Shown: positions 21,948 through 30,224, numbered from the stretch's first letter. The stretch: 64,000 nucleotides of DNA from Sulfuritalea sp. (GCA_016708585.1 JADJFK010000005.1:1-64000), one strand, 5' to 3'. Numbers and translations: made by a program. The notes: generated by a model not told the origin, from the letters alone.

Positions 21948-22718
21948 CTAACGCCGATCCCTGACGACAAACGGCTCGACCAGCGCCTCCTGCACCGACT
22001 CGTCCCGGTTGAGGGCCCGGTCGAAGCTGGCGTTCCAGACATCGGCATTGGCCAGGTCGGCATCCTTCATGTCGGCCTTGAAAAATATCGCCTGGCGCAG
22101 GGTGGCGCCCTTGAGCCGGGTCGCCCTGAGTTTGGCATCCGTAAAATCCGCCTGCTCCATCGCCGCGCCGGTCAGGTCGGCTCCGGACAAATCCGCGCCG
22201 ACCAGGCGGGCACCGGAAAACACGCCGCGGAACGCGTAGCAGTTGCGGATCGATCCGCCGGAGAGGTCGATGCCCTCCATCAACACGTCCTTCAGGTAGG
22301 CCCCCGAAAAGTCGGCGCGCACCGCACGGGTATTGATCAGGTTGGCGCCGAACAGGTTGGCGCCGGCAAGCTTGGCATCGCTCAGGTCGCCGTCATCGAA
22401 AATCGCATGAAACAGGTCGGCATCGCGCAGGTCCGCACCGGTCAGCCTGGTCCCGACAAACCTGGCCCATTTGGCATTGCTGCCGCGCAAATCCGCAGCG
22501 GAGAGGTCGGCCTTGGTGAAATCCGTGCTCTCCAGCTTTGCACCCGCCAGCCGCGCGCCGCGCAAATCCCGGCCTGCCAGCTTTTTGCGCGAGAAATCGC
22601 ACTTCGAAAGGTCGGTCGCCGCCTGCGGCGCCGCGCAGTTGCCCGGCGGCAAATCGGCGGCTGCGGCAGCGACGGCGAACAGCAGCGACGGCAGGGCAAT
22701 GCGGGTGCGCAGTTTCAT
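21948..22718 (-). CDS. Exported pentapeptide-repeat protein
   Basis: This 256-residue protein has a signal peptide (MKLRTRIALPSLLFAVAAAAA) and then about 35 tandem A(D/N)LXX-type pentapeptides (for example ADLRG, ADLRD, ANLFG, ADLSG) over residues 40-230, which form a right-handed quadrilateral beta-helix. A Cys pair (NCAAPQAATDLSKC) at the mature N terminus may form a disulfide. Function of exported pentapeptide proteins is unknown. A longer reading frame starts upstream, but the start at 22718 is supported by the signal peptide and a GGGAG ribosome site. Confidence 0.82.
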   Translation of the reverse strand: MKLRTRIALPSLLFAVAAAAADLPPGNCAAPQAATDLSKCDFSRKKLAGRDLRGARLAGAKLESTDFTKADLSAADLRGSNAKWARFVGTRLTGADLRDADLFHAIFDDGDLSDAKLAGANLFGANLINTRAVRADFSGAYLKDVLMEGIDLSGGSIRNCYAFRGVFSGARLVGADLSGADLTGAAMEQADFTDAKLRATRLKGATLRQAIFFKADMKDADLANADVWNASFDRALNRDESVQEALVEPFVVRDRR

Positions 22719-22734
22719 GCCGCGATCTCCCTGG

Positions 22735-23283
22735 TCAGATCCCGCCCGGCTTTCCGGGATGCCGATAGACGTGGAACGGCCCGCCGGCAAACTCGATCTC
22801 GCGTTCCAGCGTGGCGCCGACCGCCAGCGCCAGCCGGATCGAGGCCTCGTTGCGGCTGTCGATCAGGCTGATCAGGCGCAGTTGCGGCAGGTGTTCGTGG
22901 GCCATACGCTGCACCGCGCGTACCGCCTCGCTGGCGTAGCCCCTGCCCCAGTGCCGCCGCGCCAGCGCCCACTTGATCTCCGGCTCCGGCCATTCGAGCG
23001 GATACCAGGGACCGACCGTGCCCAGCACGCTGCCGGTGGTCTTTTCCTCGACCGCATAGGGCCCGTAGCCGCGCAGCAGCCAGTGCCCGGCCATGCTGGC
23101 CACGGCGCGCCAGGTCGCGGCTTCGGTCAGGGCGCGGCGGAAGGTGAAGCGCGTGCATTCGGCATCCGAAAAATGCTCATGCAACGCGCGCCAGTCGTCG
23201 TGCTCAAAGGGCCGCAGCCGCAGGCGTCCGGTTTCCAGCGTTTGCGGGATCAGGAAGTTCGCAGCATCGAAACTCCGGCTCAT
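22735..23283 (-). CDS. GNAT-family N-acetyltransferase (RimJ/RimL type)
   Basis: This 182-residue protein has the RimL-type GNAT pattern: LETGRLRLRPFEHDDW at the N terminus, KWALARRHWGRGYASEAVRAV as the acetyl-CoA binding loop, and NEASIRLALAVGATLEREI near the end. The substrate cannot be told from the sequence; relatives acetylate the N termini of ribosomal proteins or small metabolites. It overlaps the preceding gene by 4 bp and lies 16 bp before the pentapeptide-repeat gene, so it may share their transcript. Confidence 0.85.
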   Translation of the reverse strand: MSRSFDAANFLIPQTLETGRLRLRPFEHDDWRALHEHFSDAECTRFTFRRALTEAATWRAVASMAGHWLLRGYGPYAVEEKTTGSVLGTVGPWYPLEWPEPEIKWALARRHWGRGYASEAVRAVQRMAHEHLPQLRLISLIDSRNEASIRLALAVGATLEREIEFAGGPFHVYRHPGKPGGI

Positions 23284-23744
23284 TTCCTGATCGCTCCCCT
23301 GGCAACTTGATAGCAGGCTTCGATATGCGAGTTGCCCAGATACATCATCGCCGTGACGCTGAGCGCCACGGCGGCCGCCTGCCCGGCAAAAGGAACGTAC
23401 TTCAGCACCTGCTTGGCGGAAAGCTGTACGCCGACTTTCTTCAGGGCCGCCACCACCAGTGCCTTGGTGATGGCCTTCCCCACCATGCCGCCGCCGACCT
23501 GTTTCAGCATGGCGTAGATCAGCACCTTGTGCCGCGGATCGAGTTCTTCGATCTGCTCGGGCGTCAGCCCGAATTTCCGGTTGATCGCCGGAATCAGTTG
23601 CAGCAGCAGGCCGACATCGCCGGCGATGTCCACGCCTGGAATCGGAATCAGCGACATGCCGCCGGAGGTGGCGGCGCGGCGCCTGACCATGGCTCTGCAG
23701 GAAGCGCGGACCCGGTCGAGTTCGTCCAGTGTTTTCGGCAGCAT
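23280..23744 (-). CDS. DUF697/EcsC-like small membrane-associated protein
   Basis: This 154-residue protein has a glycine- and proline-rich central stretch (GGMSLIPIPGVDIAGDVGLLLQLIPAINRKFGL) typical of the DUF697/EcsC-like group, and two hydrophobic segments in the C-terminal half (ITKALVVAALKKVG, AAAVALSVTAMMYLG). Such domains occur in membrane-linked proteins, often attached to GTPases, with no settled function. ATG at 23744 is chosen as the conserved-looking start (MLPKTLDELDRVR). It overlaps the acetyltransferase gene by 4 bp. Confidence 0.65.
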   Translation of the reverse strand: MLPKTLDELDRVRASCRAMVRRRAATSGGMSLIPIPGVDIAGDVGLLLQLIPAINRKFGLTPEQIEELDPRHKVLIYAMLKQVGGGMVGKAITKALVVAALKKVGVQLSAKQVLKYVPFAGQAAAVALSVTAMMYLGNSHIEACYQVARGAIRK

Positions 23745-23755
23745 GCGATGTACGC

Positions 23756-24154
23756 TCAGGGTTTGCGTTCGGCGAAGCGCGGCAGGCCGTCGTCGCAATC
23801 CCACCACGACGCCTTCGCGCCGGTGTAGATGTGGAAGGCATTGGCGCAGGTGAAGGGGGTATCCACGGTGCCCAGGCGCAGGCGCCTGACTTCCGGCCGC
23901 TGGTCAAGCGCGCTGTAGATCGGGCTGCCGCAGGTGGCGCAGAACGCCCTGACCTTGTCCGGCGAGGAGCGATATTCCCTGAGCAGTTCCGCCCCGGCAA
24001 GGATGCGCAGACGCTCGGTGGCCACCGGGCTCACCGCGGCAAAGGCCGAACCCTGCGCCTTGCGGCATTGCGAGCAGTGACAGATCGAAATCTCATCAAT
24101 CTCGCCGTCATACTGGTAGCGGATGCCGCCACACAGGCAGCCACCTTCGATCAT
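23756..24154 (-). CDS. GFA/CENP-V-domain zinc protein
   Basis: This 132-residue protein has the GFA-family zinc-binding cysteines: GGCLCGGIRY at the N terminus, CHCSQCRKAQGSAF near residue 25 and FCATCGSPIY near 70. The family was named for glutathione-dependent formaldehyde activation, but most members have no proven activity. It precedes the DUF697-like gene by 11 bp on the same strand. The call of family is firm; the substrate is unknown. Confidence 0.88.
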   Translation of the reverse strand: MIEGGCLCGGIRYQYDGEIDEISICHCSQCRKAQGSAFAAVSPVATERLRILAGAELLREYRSSPDKVRAFCATCGSPIYSALDQRPEVRRLRLGTVDTPFTCANAFHIYTGAKASWWDCDDGLPRFAERKP

Positions 24155-24206
24155 TGTCCGCCTCCCATCGCGCTGTCAGTCGAAAAACACCCCCCACTGC
24201 CCTGCT

Positions 24207-24755
24207 TCATACGTCGCCCGTGTATTCGCCGCGCGCCGGGTAGTCCTTGGCGATCGCAAAGTCGATGGCGCCCAGCAGGTCCTGGAAAGACGGGCGGGCG
24301 AAGGGCATGGTCTGCACCGCGCCATAGTAAAGCGTGCCATCGGGCCGCACGATGTACACGCCGGGTTCGCTGAACAGGGCCGGCTCCTCGATGCCGATCG
24401 AGGTCTTGCCGCGCGAAGCGCTGATGTACAGCCCCCACTGCCGCGCGCTCTTGAGGCTCAGACCGTAGCCGAAGCGCAGGCCGGAGGCCTTGACCTTTTC
24501 CGCCATCTGCCGCGTACGGTCTTCGTCATCGCTGCTGATCGCGATGATGCCGACGCCGCGCTGCGCGAACTCAGGCGCCAGGCGTTCGAGTTCCATCAGG
24601 TACTTGGCACAGATCGGGCAATGCAGGCCGCGATAGAACACCACCAGGTCGAAGCGCTCGCCGGGCGCGGCGCCCAGCACATAGCGGCCGCCACCGGCCA
24701 GAGCTACGTTCAGGGCGGGAACGGGATGACGCGGCAACAGGGCGTGCGCATGCAT
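24207..24755 (-). CDS. AhpC/TSA-type peroxiredoxin-like protein
   Basis: This 182-residue thioredoxin-fold protein has a peroxiredoxin-like active site, LVVFYRGLHCPICAKYLMEL (residues about 37-56). The CPIC pair replaces the single peroxidatic Cys found in TxxC-type enzymes and resembles the redox-active redoxin group annotated as AhpC/TSA antioxidants. The ATG at 24755 has AAAGGA upstream; the open frame continues further but lacks similarity there. It is divergent from the quinone oxidoreductase gene. Its role in peroxide detoxification is inferred from the family. Confidence 0.82.
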   Translation of the reverse strand: MHAHALLPRHPVPALNVALAGGGRYVLGAAPGERFDLVVFYRGLHCPICAKYLMELERLAPEFAQRGVGIIAISSDDEDRTRQMAEKVKASGLRFGYGLSLKSARQWGLYISASRGKTSIGIEEPALFSEPGVYIVRPDGTLYYGAVQTMPFARPSFQDLLGAIDFAIAKDYPARGEYTGDV

Positions 24756-24959
24756 TGGGGAATCCTTTCGGCAGATGATTGATTGCCCGGCCCTGCTTCG
24801 ACGCGGTCGGACATGGTTCGCATGGTAGGTGAAATTGCGAGCGAAGGGCAAGGCTGAGAGCCACCGCCCAACCGGGGCGCCGCACATCGAGGCGAGCGCG
24901 TGAAGCATCGTTGGGCGCCTGCTAGACTCGGACTTGATTTCAGCATGGAGCGCAATCCG

Positions 24960-26009
24960 ATGAAATACATTGCCCACGGCGCGGGCGGCGACGCCGATTG
25001 CATGACGCTGGCCGAAGGCCCGGCGCCGACACCCGGCCCCGGCCAGATCCTGATCGAAGTCGCCTGCGCCGGGGTGAATCGCCCCGACGTGCTGCAGCGT
25101 TCCGGCAAATACCCTCCTCCGCCCGATGCCTCGCCGGTGCTGGGCCTCGAAGTCGCGGGAACCGTCGCGGCGCTGGGTGACGGCGTAACAGAATGGAAAG
25201 TCGGCGATGGCGTTACGGCGCTAGCGCCCGGCGGCGGCTATGCCGAGTACTGCGTGGCGGCGGCCGGCCATGCGCTGCCGATCCCGGCAGGAATGGATTT
25301 CGCCACGGCGGCGGCCTTGCCGGAAACCTGGTTCACCGTCTGGGCCAACCTCGTCGACCTCGGCCGCCTGAAACGCGGCGAGCGCCTGCTGGTGCATGGC
25401 GGCTCCAGCGGCATCGGCCTCGTCGCGATCCAGTTGGCCAAGCATCTGGGCGCGGAATGCATCGTCACCGTCGGCAGCGAAGAGAAGGCGGCCTTCTGCC
25501 GCGCGTCAGGTGCGGCGCATGCGATCAACTACCGCACGCAGGACTTCGCCGCGGAAGTGAGGCGAATCACGGACGGCACGGGCGTCGACGTAATTCTCGA
25601 CATGGTCGGCGCGCCCTACCTGCAGCGCAACCTGGCTTCGCTGCGCCGCGACGGGCGGCTGGTGTATGTGGCCTTCCTCGAAGGCAGCAAGGGCGAAGCC
25701 GACCTGATGCCGGTGATGCTGAAACGGTTGACCATCACCGGCTCGACCATGCGCCCGCGCACGCTTGCCGAAAAGCAGGCGATCCGCGATGCGCTGGCCG
25801 CCAACATCTGGCCGGCGCTGGCCCGCGGCGAATTGCTGCCGCATCTGTTCGCCCGCTTCCCGCTGGCGCAGGCGGCGGAAGCCCACCGCCTGATGGAATC
25901 GAGCCGGCATATCGGCAAGATCGTGCTGGAGGTCAGGCCGGAGGACGACGGGGCCGGGGTGACGAAATTTTCGCAGTTTGTGCTATTGTCCACAGACCAC
26001 TTTGAGTAA
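24960..26009 (+). CDS. NAD(P)H:quinone oxidoreductase, zinc-independent MDR family
   Basis: This 349-residue medium-chain dehydrogenase/reductase has the quinone-oxidoreductase N-terminal pattern (CAGVNRPDVLQRSGKYPPPP), the LGLEVAGTV segment and a nucleotide-binding loop, LLVHGGSSGIGLVAIQLAK (near residue 145). It lacks the catalytic zinc ligands of alcohol dehydrogenases. The ATG at 24960 has GGAG nine bases upstream, better than the ATG at 24945. The last 24 or so residues after GKIVLEV (RPEDDGAGVTKFSQF and on) look like a non-conserved extension read into intergenic-type sequence. Confidence 0.88.
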   Translation: MKYIAHGAGGDADCMTLAEGPAPTPGPGQILIEVACAGVNRPDVLQRSGKYPPPPDASPVLGLEVAGTVAALGDGVTEWKVGDGVTALAPGGGYAEYCVAAAGHALPIPAGMDFATAAALPETWFTVWANLVDLGRLKRGERLLVHGGSSGIGLVAIQLAKHLGAECIVTVGSEEKAAFCRASGAAHAINYRTQDFAAEVRRITDGTGVDVILDMVGAPYLQRNLASLRRDGRLVYVAFLEGSKGEADLMPVMLKRLTITGSTMRPRTLAEKQAIRDALAANIWPALARGELLPHLFARFPLAQAAEAHRLMESSRHIGKIVLEVRPEDDGAGVTKFSQFVLLSTDHFE

Positions 26010-26251
26010 CTGACCGGGGAGGGGGGACTGGTCGAGCAGAGGGCACCGCTGCGACCGACCGCCGGGGGGGGGGGGGGGGGGCTGGGGGGCCCCATGGAGG
26101 CAACGGCCTCAACTAGCCCCATTGCCCCCCAACAGCCCCTTGGAGTCACGTCCCTGGCATAGCCGGCCAGGCCGCACGCGGCCTGACGCACCCGACAGCA
26201 ACATCCGCCGTTCCAGAACCGTAAAACTGTGGAAACCCTGAGGGTCGTGCC
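26010..26251. other. Intergenic region with an 18-G tract
   Basis: The 242-bp gap between the quinone oxidoreductase and FrnE-like genes holds 18 consecutive G at 26064-26081, more G-runs around it (GGGGAGGGGGG, CTGGGGGGCCCC) and an imperfect hairpin (GGTCG, GCAG, CTGC, GACC) at about 26029-26060. No ORF or clear promoter is seen. The tract could be a slippage-prone or quadruplex-forming element, or an assembly artefact. Confidence 0.4.
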
Positions 26252-26962
26252 ATGAAGCTGACGATCGATGTCGTTTCCGACGTGGTCTGCCCCTGGTGCT
26301 TCATCGGCAAGCGCCATCTCGACCGCGCGCTGGAACTGTGGCGCGAGGAGCAGCCGGATTGCGCGGTGGCAGTCCATTGGCGGCCCTTCTTCCTCAATCC
26401 GGACTCGCCCGAAGCAGGCGAGCCATACCGGCCCTTCCTGGAAAGGAAGTTCGGCGGGCCAAAGCAGGTGGAGGAACTCTGGCAGCGCGTGAGCGAGGCG
26501 GGACGACAGGCCGGCATAGCGTTCGCCTTCGAGAAGATCGAACTGCGCGCCAATACGCTGCATGCACACCGGCTGATCCACCATGCTCAAACAGTCATGT
26601 CTGCGGCAAGGCCGGAGACGGTATCCCTTGCGGACGGCGCCGGCGGGACGGCGATTGGCGACCTGGTCGAAGCGCTTTTCGCCGCACAGTTCCTCGCCGG
26701 CCGGCATGTCGGCGATCGCGCGGTACTGGCCGATGTGGCCGCCGCCTGCGGCATGGAGCGCGAGGCCGTGCTGCGCTACCTGGAATCGGCCGCGGATGCC
26801 GAGGCGGTGCGCGGCGGCGCCGACGAGGCACGACGCAAGGGGATCAATGGCGTGCCCTTCTTCATTTTCAACAACCGGCTGGCCGCCAGCGGGGCGCAAC
26901 CGCCGCAGGCACTGCTGCAGGTGATGCGCCAGGCGGCGCAGGAGGATGCCGCGGCAGCCTGA
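26252..26962 (+). CDS. DsbA-family oxidoreductase, FrnE-like
   Basis: This 236-residue thioredoxin-fold protein has the redox motif CPWCFIGKRHL at residues 12-22, then the helical insertion domain and the cis-proline segment GINGVPFFIFN near residue 203. FrnE-like proteins are cytoplasmic disulfide isomerases/oxidoreductases; close relatives include 2-hydroxychromene-2-carboxylate isomerase. There is no signal peptide. A stretch around residues 110-135 (SAARPETVSLADGAGGTAIG) looks inserted relative to the family and overlaps a degenerate version of the 26-bp repeat. Confidence 0.87.
   Translation: MKLTIDVVSDVVCPWCFIGKRHLDRALELWREEQPDCAVAVHWRPFFLNPDSPEAGEPYRPFLERKFGGPKQVEELWQRVSEAGRQAGIAFAFEKIELRANTLHAHRLIHHAQTVMSAARPETVSLADGAGGTAIGDLVEALFAAQFLAGRHVGDRAVLADVAAACGMEREAVLRYLESAADAEAVRGGADEARRKGINGVPFFIFNNRLAASGAQPPQALLQVMRQAAQEDAAAA
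26632..26657 (-). repeat. 26-bp dispersed repeat, possible degenerate copy (in FrnE-like gene)
   Basis: GGACGGCGCCGGCGGGACGG matches the repeat core with several changes and encodes DGAGGTAIG, close to VGAGDTA. It lies in a stretch that looks inserted in the protein. Weak evidence. Confidence 0.3.
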
Positions 26963-26968
26963 ACGCCG

Positions 26969-27652
26969 CTAATTGCGCCGGCCCTGTCCCGCCGCCTTTT
27001 GCTCGACGGCAAACACGGCCGCTTCGACGCGCGACGTGAGGTTGAGCTTGGCCAGGATGTGCTTGACGTGCAGCTTGACGGTGTCATGGCTGATGTCGAG
27101 CACGCGGGCGATGGCCTTGTTCGACAGGCCTTGCGACAACTGCTGGAGGATCTCGCGTTCGCGCGCGGTCAGCAGCTTCAGGGTATCGGCCTTGGTCGCG
27201 GCGGCATTGCCGCCCTGCAGCAGGTTGACCAGTTTGAGCGTCATCGCCGGTGCCACCACGGTTTCGCCGCGCACCGCGCGCTGCACGGCGTCGACCACGT
27301 CTTCCGGTTCCATGTCCTTCAGCAGGTAACCCTTGGCGCCGGCCTGCAGCGCGGCGGCGAGGTCTTCCTCGGCATCGCTGACGGTCAGCACCAGCACCGG
27401 ACCGTTCCAGCCGTCGGCCACCAGTTGGCGCAGCAGGCTGAGGCCGCCGTTGGGCGGCATGTTGAGGTCGGTGATGATCACGTCCGGCCTGGCGTCGCCG
27501 AGGATGCGCAGGGCATCGTCGCCGTTGCCGGCGATCGCCGCGACCTTGATCGTGCCGCGCTGCTCCAGCAACTCGGCGAGCCCCTTGCGGAACAGGGTGT
27601 GGTCATCGACCAGCATGACGCGGATCAATTCGCTGTTGTTCTGCGTGTTCAT
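26969..27652 (-). CDS. NarL/FixJ-type response regulator
   Basis: This 227-residue regulator has a receiver domain (VMLVDDHTLFRKGL with paired Asp, phospho-acceptor in DVIITDLNMPPNGG near Asp 62, Lys in GYLLKDMEPEDV) and a LuxR-type helix-turn-helix (LTAREREILQQLSQGLSNKAIA, DTVKLHVKHILAKL). It is encoded directly downstream of a cognate-looking sensor kinase, 108 bp away. The NarX/NarL resemblance suggests control of anaerobic respiration genes, but the target is unknown. Confidence 0.9.
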   Translation of the reverse strand: MNTQNNSELIRVMLVDDHTLFRKGLAELLEQRGTIKVAAIAGNGDDALRILGDARPDVIITDLNMPPNGGLSLLRQLVADGWNGPVLVLTVSDAEEDLAAALQAGAKGYLLKDMEPEDVVDAVQRAVRGETVVAPAMTLKLVNLLQGGNAAATKADTLKLLTAREREILQQLSQGLSNKAIARVLDISHDTVKLHVKHILAKLNLTSRVEAAVFAVEQKAAGQGRRN

Positions 27653-27704
27653 GCCCGCCGCCTCCGAACTGGCAACGCGATGCCAAACCCCGACCGTCGG
27701 CGGC

Positions 27705-27771
27705 TAACGACATTCGCGCTGCGCCCCCACTCGCTACGCTCATGGGTCCCCCTCCGCTGCTCATGTCGTTA
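27705..27771. repeat. Second dispersed repeat, copy B1, bounded by inverted repeats
   Basis: The 42-bp core 27722-27763 matches 44393-44434 at 37 of 42 positions and includes TTCATGGGTCCCCC-like sequence (here CTCATGGGTCCCCC). TAACGACA and TGTCGTTA form a perfect 8-bp inverted repeat at the two ends. It covers the last codons of the kinase gene and the gap before the regulator gene. Confidence 0.6.
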
Positions 27772-28993
27772 CCCCTCCGCCAGGCGGAAAGCTCAGCCGG
27801 ACGCGGAAGCCGCCCTGCGGCAGGTTGGCGACTTCGAGATGGCCGCCGATTTTTCCGGCCCGCTCGCGCATGATGGCGAGGCCGAAGTGGTCGCGCAGGC
27901 CCGGGTGTTCCTCGAAACCGCCGACACGGTTGGCGATGGCGAAGAAACCCGGTCCGCCCTTGCCGTTGTCTTCCACCGTGGCGTTGTAATAGTCGCCCGC
28001 GGCCTCCAGCGTCATGCGGGCTTCGGTGGCGCCGGAATGGCGCGCGACATTGGCCAGCGCCTCCTGCAGGATGTGGAACACCTGGCTTTCCTTTTCCGGC
28101 TCCAGACGCAGGTCGGTAAGTTTGTTCTGGTAATGCAGGACGATCCCGGTGCGTTCCTGGAAGCCGCAGGCCAGACCCTGCAGGGCGTGGTGCAGGCCCA
28201 TCGGGTCCATGCGGCTGCGGAACTGCACCAGCAGTTCGCGCAGGTGGCCGTAAGCGTCGTCCAGCGCCTGGCTGACGTCGCCGGCATACTTGCCGCTCTG
28301 CTCGAGCGACCCGTCGGCAATGGCATTGTTGAGCATGGCCATGCGCATCTTCATGTAGGCCAGGGTCTGCGCCAGCGAATCGTGGATTTCGGCGGCCATC
28401 ATCTGCCGTTCGCTGGTCAGCACGATGCGCAGGTTTTCGCGCTTCAGGCGCGCGTTCTCCAGCGCCATGCCGAGGTGCTCGCCGATCGAGCGGAACAGCA
28501 GCGCGACTTCCTCGGGCAGCTCGAAAGCCTCCGGCAGGAACAGGTTGTAGGTGCCGAGCAGGCGACCGGCATTCGACAGGGGCACCACCACCATGGCCTG
28601 GCAGCCCTTTTCGAAAAAATCTTCGTGGTTGCGTTCGGCGCAGGGCTTGAGGTCGATCTCGAACAGGGGGCGGTCCTGCTTGATCGCAATGCCGCACTGG
28701 CCGCAATCGCGGGAAACCAGGCGCTCCTTTTCGACCACGGCGGGCGGCAGGCCGCGCGAGGCCACCATGCGCAGGTGCAGGCCGTCGCTGGTCAGCACCC
28801 GGACCACGCCGGCATCGGCCTTGGCGAGGCGGATCATGGTGCCGAGAAAGCGCCCCAGCAGCTCGTCGAGATCGTCCTCGTCGGCGAGGTTGCTGGAAAT
28901 CTCGGCGAGCACATGCAGCGCTTCGAGCGTATGGCCGCCCGAGGGGTCGAGATCGGGTTCGGCGGGCGGGGCTGGATGGTCGGGAGTGTTCAT
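27761..28993 (-). CDS. Cytosolic NarX-like sensor histidine kinase with Cys-containing GAF domain
   Basis: This 410-residue kinase has no membrane helix. A GAF domain (about residues 25-180) carries four cysteines, CGQC (97, 100), Cys 118 and Cys 131. It is followed by a HisKA_3 dimerisation domain with the phospho-acceptor His 204 in AAEIHDSLAQTLAYMKM, and an HATPase domain (LQEALANVARHSGA, VEDNGKGG). NreB-type oxygen sensors and NarX share this HisKA_3 class. The Cys set could hold an iron-sulfur cluster or metal. It is the likely partner of the response regulator that follows. Its 3' end runs into dispersed repeat B1. Confidence 0.88.
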   Translation of the reverse strand: MNTPDHPAPPAEPDLDPSGGHTLEALHVLAEISSNLADEDDLDELLGRFLGTMIRLAKADAGVVRVLTSDGLHLRMVASRGLPPAVVEKERLVSRDCGQCGIAIKQDRPLFEIDLKPCAERNHEDFFEKGCQAMVVVPLSNAGRLLGTYNLFLPEAFELPEEVALLFRSIGEHLGMALENARLKRENLRIVLTSERQMMAAEIHDSLAQTLAYMKMRMAMLNNAIADGSLEQSGKYAGDVSQALDDAYGHLRELLVQFRSRMDPMGLHHALQGLACGFQERTGIVLHYQNKLTDLRLEPEKESQVFHILQEALANVARHSGATEARMTLEAAGDYYNATVEDNGKGGPGFFAIANRVGGFEEHPGLRDHFGLAIMRERAGKIGGHLEVANLPQGGFRVRLSFPPGGGVTT

Positions 28994-28996
28994 GGC

Positions 28997-29560
28997 TCAG
29001 TCGGGTACCGCCCATGCCCCGGTGCCGATCTTGTCCGCCCACATCAGCGCGGCGATGGTCTTGCCGTCGGTGATCTCGCCGTCGCGCACCGCCAGCACGG
29101 CGTCGGCCACGCTCATCTCGACGACGTCGAGGAACTCGCCGTGGTCGCGCTGGTGGCCGACGTAAATCAGTCCGCTGGCCCAGAAGATTTCGATCCGCTC
29201 GTCGGAATAGCCGATGCAGGGATGCAGGGTACCCAGGTGCCGCCAGAATTTGGCCTGGTGCCCGGTTTCCTCGCGCAGCTCGCGCTTCGCCGTGTCCAGC
29301 GGATGCTCGTCGGGATCGATCTTGCCGGCCGGCAGTTCGACGAAAACGCGCTGCAGCGGATAGCGGAACTGATTCTCGAACAGGAGGTTGCCGTTCTCCA
29401 GGACCGCCAGCACCACCACCGCGCCTGGATGTGCAATCCATTCGCGAACGGTCTTGTGCCCGTTCGGCAGGCGCACCGTGTCGCGCCGCACATGCAGCAG
29501 TTCGCCGTCAAAGACAGGTTCGCTGGCGATGGTGTGTTCGATCAGGTCGGAATCATCCAT
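28997..29560 (-). CDS. NUDIX hydrolase, ADP-ribose pyrophosphatase type
   Basis: This 187-residue protein has the complete Nudix box (GKIDPDEHPLDTAKRELREE, residues about 79-98, with TGH next) and the preceding FENQFRYPLQRVFVELPAG segment typical of ADP-ribose pyrophosphatases, which hydrolyse ADP-ribose to AMP and ribose 5-phosphate in the cytoplasm. It ends three bases before the kinase gene starts and may be co-transcribed with the two-component pair. Confidence 0.9.
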   Translation of the reverse strand: MDDSDLIEHTIASEPVFDGELLHVRRDTVRLPNGHKTVREWIAHPGAVVVLAVLENGNLLFENQFRYPLQRVFVELPAGKIDPDEHPLDTAKRELREETGHQAKFWRHLGTLHPCIGYSDERIEIFWASGLIYVGHQRDHGEFLDVVEMSVADAVLAVRDGEITDGKTIAALMWADKIGTGAWAVPD

Positions 29561-29644
29561 GATGCAGTCAGGGATTATTTGATACTTGAACTTTCAGGGA
29601 CGGCCGCCATCTTATATTAGACATCACCGATAAAGGAAAACGAC

Positions 29645-30214
29645 ATGTCAGGCTTGATCCCCGGTTTGAGCAGCGACGGCGTGGTGACCATCAACCGAGT
29701 CCTGCTACGTGAAGGATATACCATCGACGACCTCGAGGAACGGGTTGCGATGCTCTGCGAGAACGTAAAAACCTACCACTCCGAGACGGGCTTTCTCGGC
29801 GGCATGGTGGTGCTGAACAGCGGCCAGGTATCCAACGAAGGCAGTACCATCGGCCAGGCGGTAAATAGCCCGCTGCAGGACCGCGAGGCGCTGATCATCA
29901 CCTTCTGGGAATCCTTCGCCCAGCATGAGGCGTCGCACCGCAGCGAGACCTTCCAGCCCCTGTTTCAGCAAGTTCTCGAACTGTGCGAAAACGGAAACGA
30001 GGAAATCGCGTATCGCATGCTGTGGTCGGGCAAGGCTTACTCGCCCGAGGAGGCTGCGGAAGCGAAGGCAGCCAAGGAACGATACGCGAAAGCCGCGGGG
30101 CGGGGGGGGGGGGGGGGGGGGGGGGGGGGAGAGGGGGGGGGGGGGGAGGCTTACTCGCCGGCCGAAGCAGCGAAAGCGAAGGCCGCCAAGGAGCGCTACG
30201 CGAAAGCCGCGTAG
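29645..30214 (+). CDS. Uncharacterised protein with C-terminal repeat and poly-glycine linker
   Basis: This 189-residue protein is not recognised. Residues 1-130 form a soluble, mixed domain (SDGVVTINRVLLREGYTIDD at the start). The C-terminal part has two 21-residue units, AYSPEEAAEAKAAKERYAKA(A) and AYSPAEAAKAKAAKERYAKA(A), predicted helical, separated by a glycine linker encoded by G-runs of 28 and 14 bases. AAAGGA precedes the ATG at a good distance. The length of the G-runs sets the frame of the second unit, so real slippage or an assembly fault would change the protein end. Confidence 0.6.
   Translation: MSGLIPGLSSDGVVTINRVLLREGYTIDDLEERVAMLCENVKTYHSETGFLGGMVVLNSGQVSNEGSTIGQAVNSPLQDREALIITFWESFAQHEASHRSETFQPLFQQVLELCENGNEEIAYRMLWSGKAYSPEEAAEAKAAKERYAKAAGRGGGGGGGGGEGGGGEAYSPAEAAKAKAAKERYAKAA
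30035..30211 (+). repeat. 63-bp direct repeat flanking a long G-tract
   Basis: Copies at 30035-30097 and 30149-30211 each encode 21 residues of the hypothetical protein. Between them lie 28 G (30102-30129), AGA, and 14 G (30133-30146). Such a pure G-run is unusual in this genome region and resembles either a simple-sequence contingency tract or a collapsed tandem array. Confidence 0.75.
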
Positions 30215-30224
30215 CTGGAGGATC

